Source: Channa striata (lineage: Eukaryota; Chordata; Actinopteri; Anabantiformes; Channidae). Taken from it: a DNA stretch of 64,000 nucleotides. The stretch is from NCBI GenBank assembly GCA_033026295.1, contig CM065181.1, forward strand, positions 10,201,001-10,265,000. The letters run 5' to 3'. The position numbers were made by a program, and so were the translations under genes. The notes below the pieces were generated by a model. That model was given only the letters and a program-made list of their open reading frames with translations. It had not been told where the DNA came from and did no database searches. Every line of letters starts with the position of its first letter. Within the stretch, counting starts at the first letter, position 1. This document shows, in pieces, positions 62,809-64,000 of this stretch.

Positions 62809-64000
62809 AAGTCAAGGTGGCAAACTGCACAGCAGGGTTTTAATTACAGAGGGTGAAGTGTCTGCTGCCCTCAGAAGAGCCAGGGACTACTTATTAATTT
62901 AGGATAAATGTTGACCTGTCCACTGAAACCAGGCCTGAGAAATCCAAGTCTGCTCTTAGACGTGCAGCTGTATTTTCCATTTCCCCTCAACTCCCAGCTC
63001 ACAATTCACGGCATCCAGATTTGTGATTTTAAAATGATGTAAAGCACCTTTGAGAAAGAAAGGATCGAAACTTGAATAAGCAGGAATTTTCTGGACAAAC
63101 TCTGTGTATGTAAATGTATAAATGTACACAGTTCAGGCTTAACATCTGGATGACCTGTGCAGTTTAATGTAATCCAATACAGTGGCTCTGCTGTTACTCA
63201 GCAGAATTGATTTTAAATATGGTGGCCAGGATATTAGACCCATCCCTTCTTAAAACCGCTCTATTATGATTCCACCATCCACAATAACCTCATTAATAAA
63301 CAAGTAGTAGAATTATCATCTTTCTGACAGTTGAAAGGGAGAAATTTGAACCTTGTAAAGGTAGAATTTATGACAGAGCCCCTGTATTGGATTGCATTAA
63401 ATTGCACAGGTGGTTAAAATGTTATGCCTGATAGGCATATGTATATGTTGTGTTTATTTATGTAGGTATGAAATAATGTATTCCTAAACTGTTTTGAAAA
63501 CCCTCATGATGCCAATTAGTTCATCATTTTGATATAACAAATTCCTGCTGATATTTTTAATGTAGAAATGCTTAAGTGTGCATTTTCATATTATCTTGGA
63601 GTTTTGCAAGTTTTGTAAACAGCCTCTACTTCCTCATGGATTACATAATGTAAGAAATGTTCAGAATGCACTTCCAAGTTTGATGATTTATGAATGACAG
63701 TTACAAATAGAAATTGGACACTCCAGTCATTTGACACTGCAAAGTCCACTGACTAATCATCAGCATGACTAGTCAATTGTGACAGTATTTGAGTAATGCT
63801 GGCTTTGGATATAAATATACAAATATTCAGGTATGATTGTCAATGCACAGTATTTAAGCACCTTACTTGACCAACTCATTAAACATACAGCACCTCCAGT
63901 TGATGTGAACACTTCCAAGTCATTAACACACCAAACCTTTCCAACTATCTAATTGTTACAAGTATAAGCCTAAGAAAAGTTGTAAAATGAGAGTTATTAG
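62809..64000 (+). other. itgb8 3' UTR or last intron
   Basis: If the TAA at 62806 is the true end, this is 3' UTR, with a canonical AATAAA at 63295-63300. If the tail is spliced at 62796, it is intron and the last exon is further on. A good acceptor (CATCTTTCTGACAG, ending about 63330) opens a 29-codon frame, but its translation does not resemble a beta-8 tail. No other gene was seen. Confidence 0.5.

Noticed and set aside
63331..63420. Possible last itgb8 exon after a good acceptor
   Set aside because: The 29-codon frame does not resemble the beta-8 tail; kept only as an alternative.
1..64000. CRISPR arrays, operons, bacterial elements, integrated viruses
   Set aside because: The window is vertebrate nuclear DNA; no such structure was seen.

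Overview
The window is teleost fish nuclear DNA, probably from a percomorph-type genome. It has spliced genes with GT-AG introns, many CA/TG microsatellites and scattered copies of retroelements common in ray-finned fish. It contains five recognisable protein genes in the order twist1-type, ferd3l, polr1f (twistnb), tmem196 (all minus strand), then itgb8 (plus strand). This is the order and orientation of the human 7p21 block TWIST1-FERD3L-POLR1F-TMEM196-(MACC1)-ITGB8. It is therefore one fish co-orthologue of that region. Whether it is the 'a' or 'b' post-3R copy cannot be decided from the sequence alone.

Layout: 1-9.2 kb is non-coding (microsatellites and a few conserved-looking blocks). 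In other vertebrates this side faces HDAC9 and holds twist enhancers, but I recognise no HDAC9 exon. 9.2-10.95 kb is a two-exon twist gene with a CCAAT/TATA promoter. 11.4-11.96 kb is an unexplained GC-rich island. 12.2-13.15 kb is ferd3l. 13.2-22.6 kb is non-coding. 22.65-24.72 kb is polr1f in four exons, with an apparent 1-nt frameshift in exon 1 and a GC-AG third intron. 24.97-25.34 kb is a diverged tandem repeat. 27.47-32.59 kb is tmem196 in five exons. 33-49.9 kb has no gene, and macc1 is missing from its expected place. 50.47-62.81 kb is itgb8 in at least fifteen exons.

The genes do not form a pathway. Twist and Ferd3l are developmental bHLH regulators. Polr1f is a housekeeping RNA polymerase I subunit. 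Tmem196 is a small four-pass membrane protein. Integrin beta-8 pairs with alpha-V and activates latent TGF-beta in mammals. The block is probably held together by shared long-range regulatory DNA. All exon boundaries were read by hand from splice signals, reading-phase agreement and remembered family protein sequences. No alignment or database search was run. I saw no convincing novel molecular system. The best leads are the polr1f frameshift and GC-AG intron, the extra beta-tail exon and octapeptide repeat in itgb8, the missing macc1, the Glu-to-Gly change in the Twist WR motif, and several candidate regulatory blocks.
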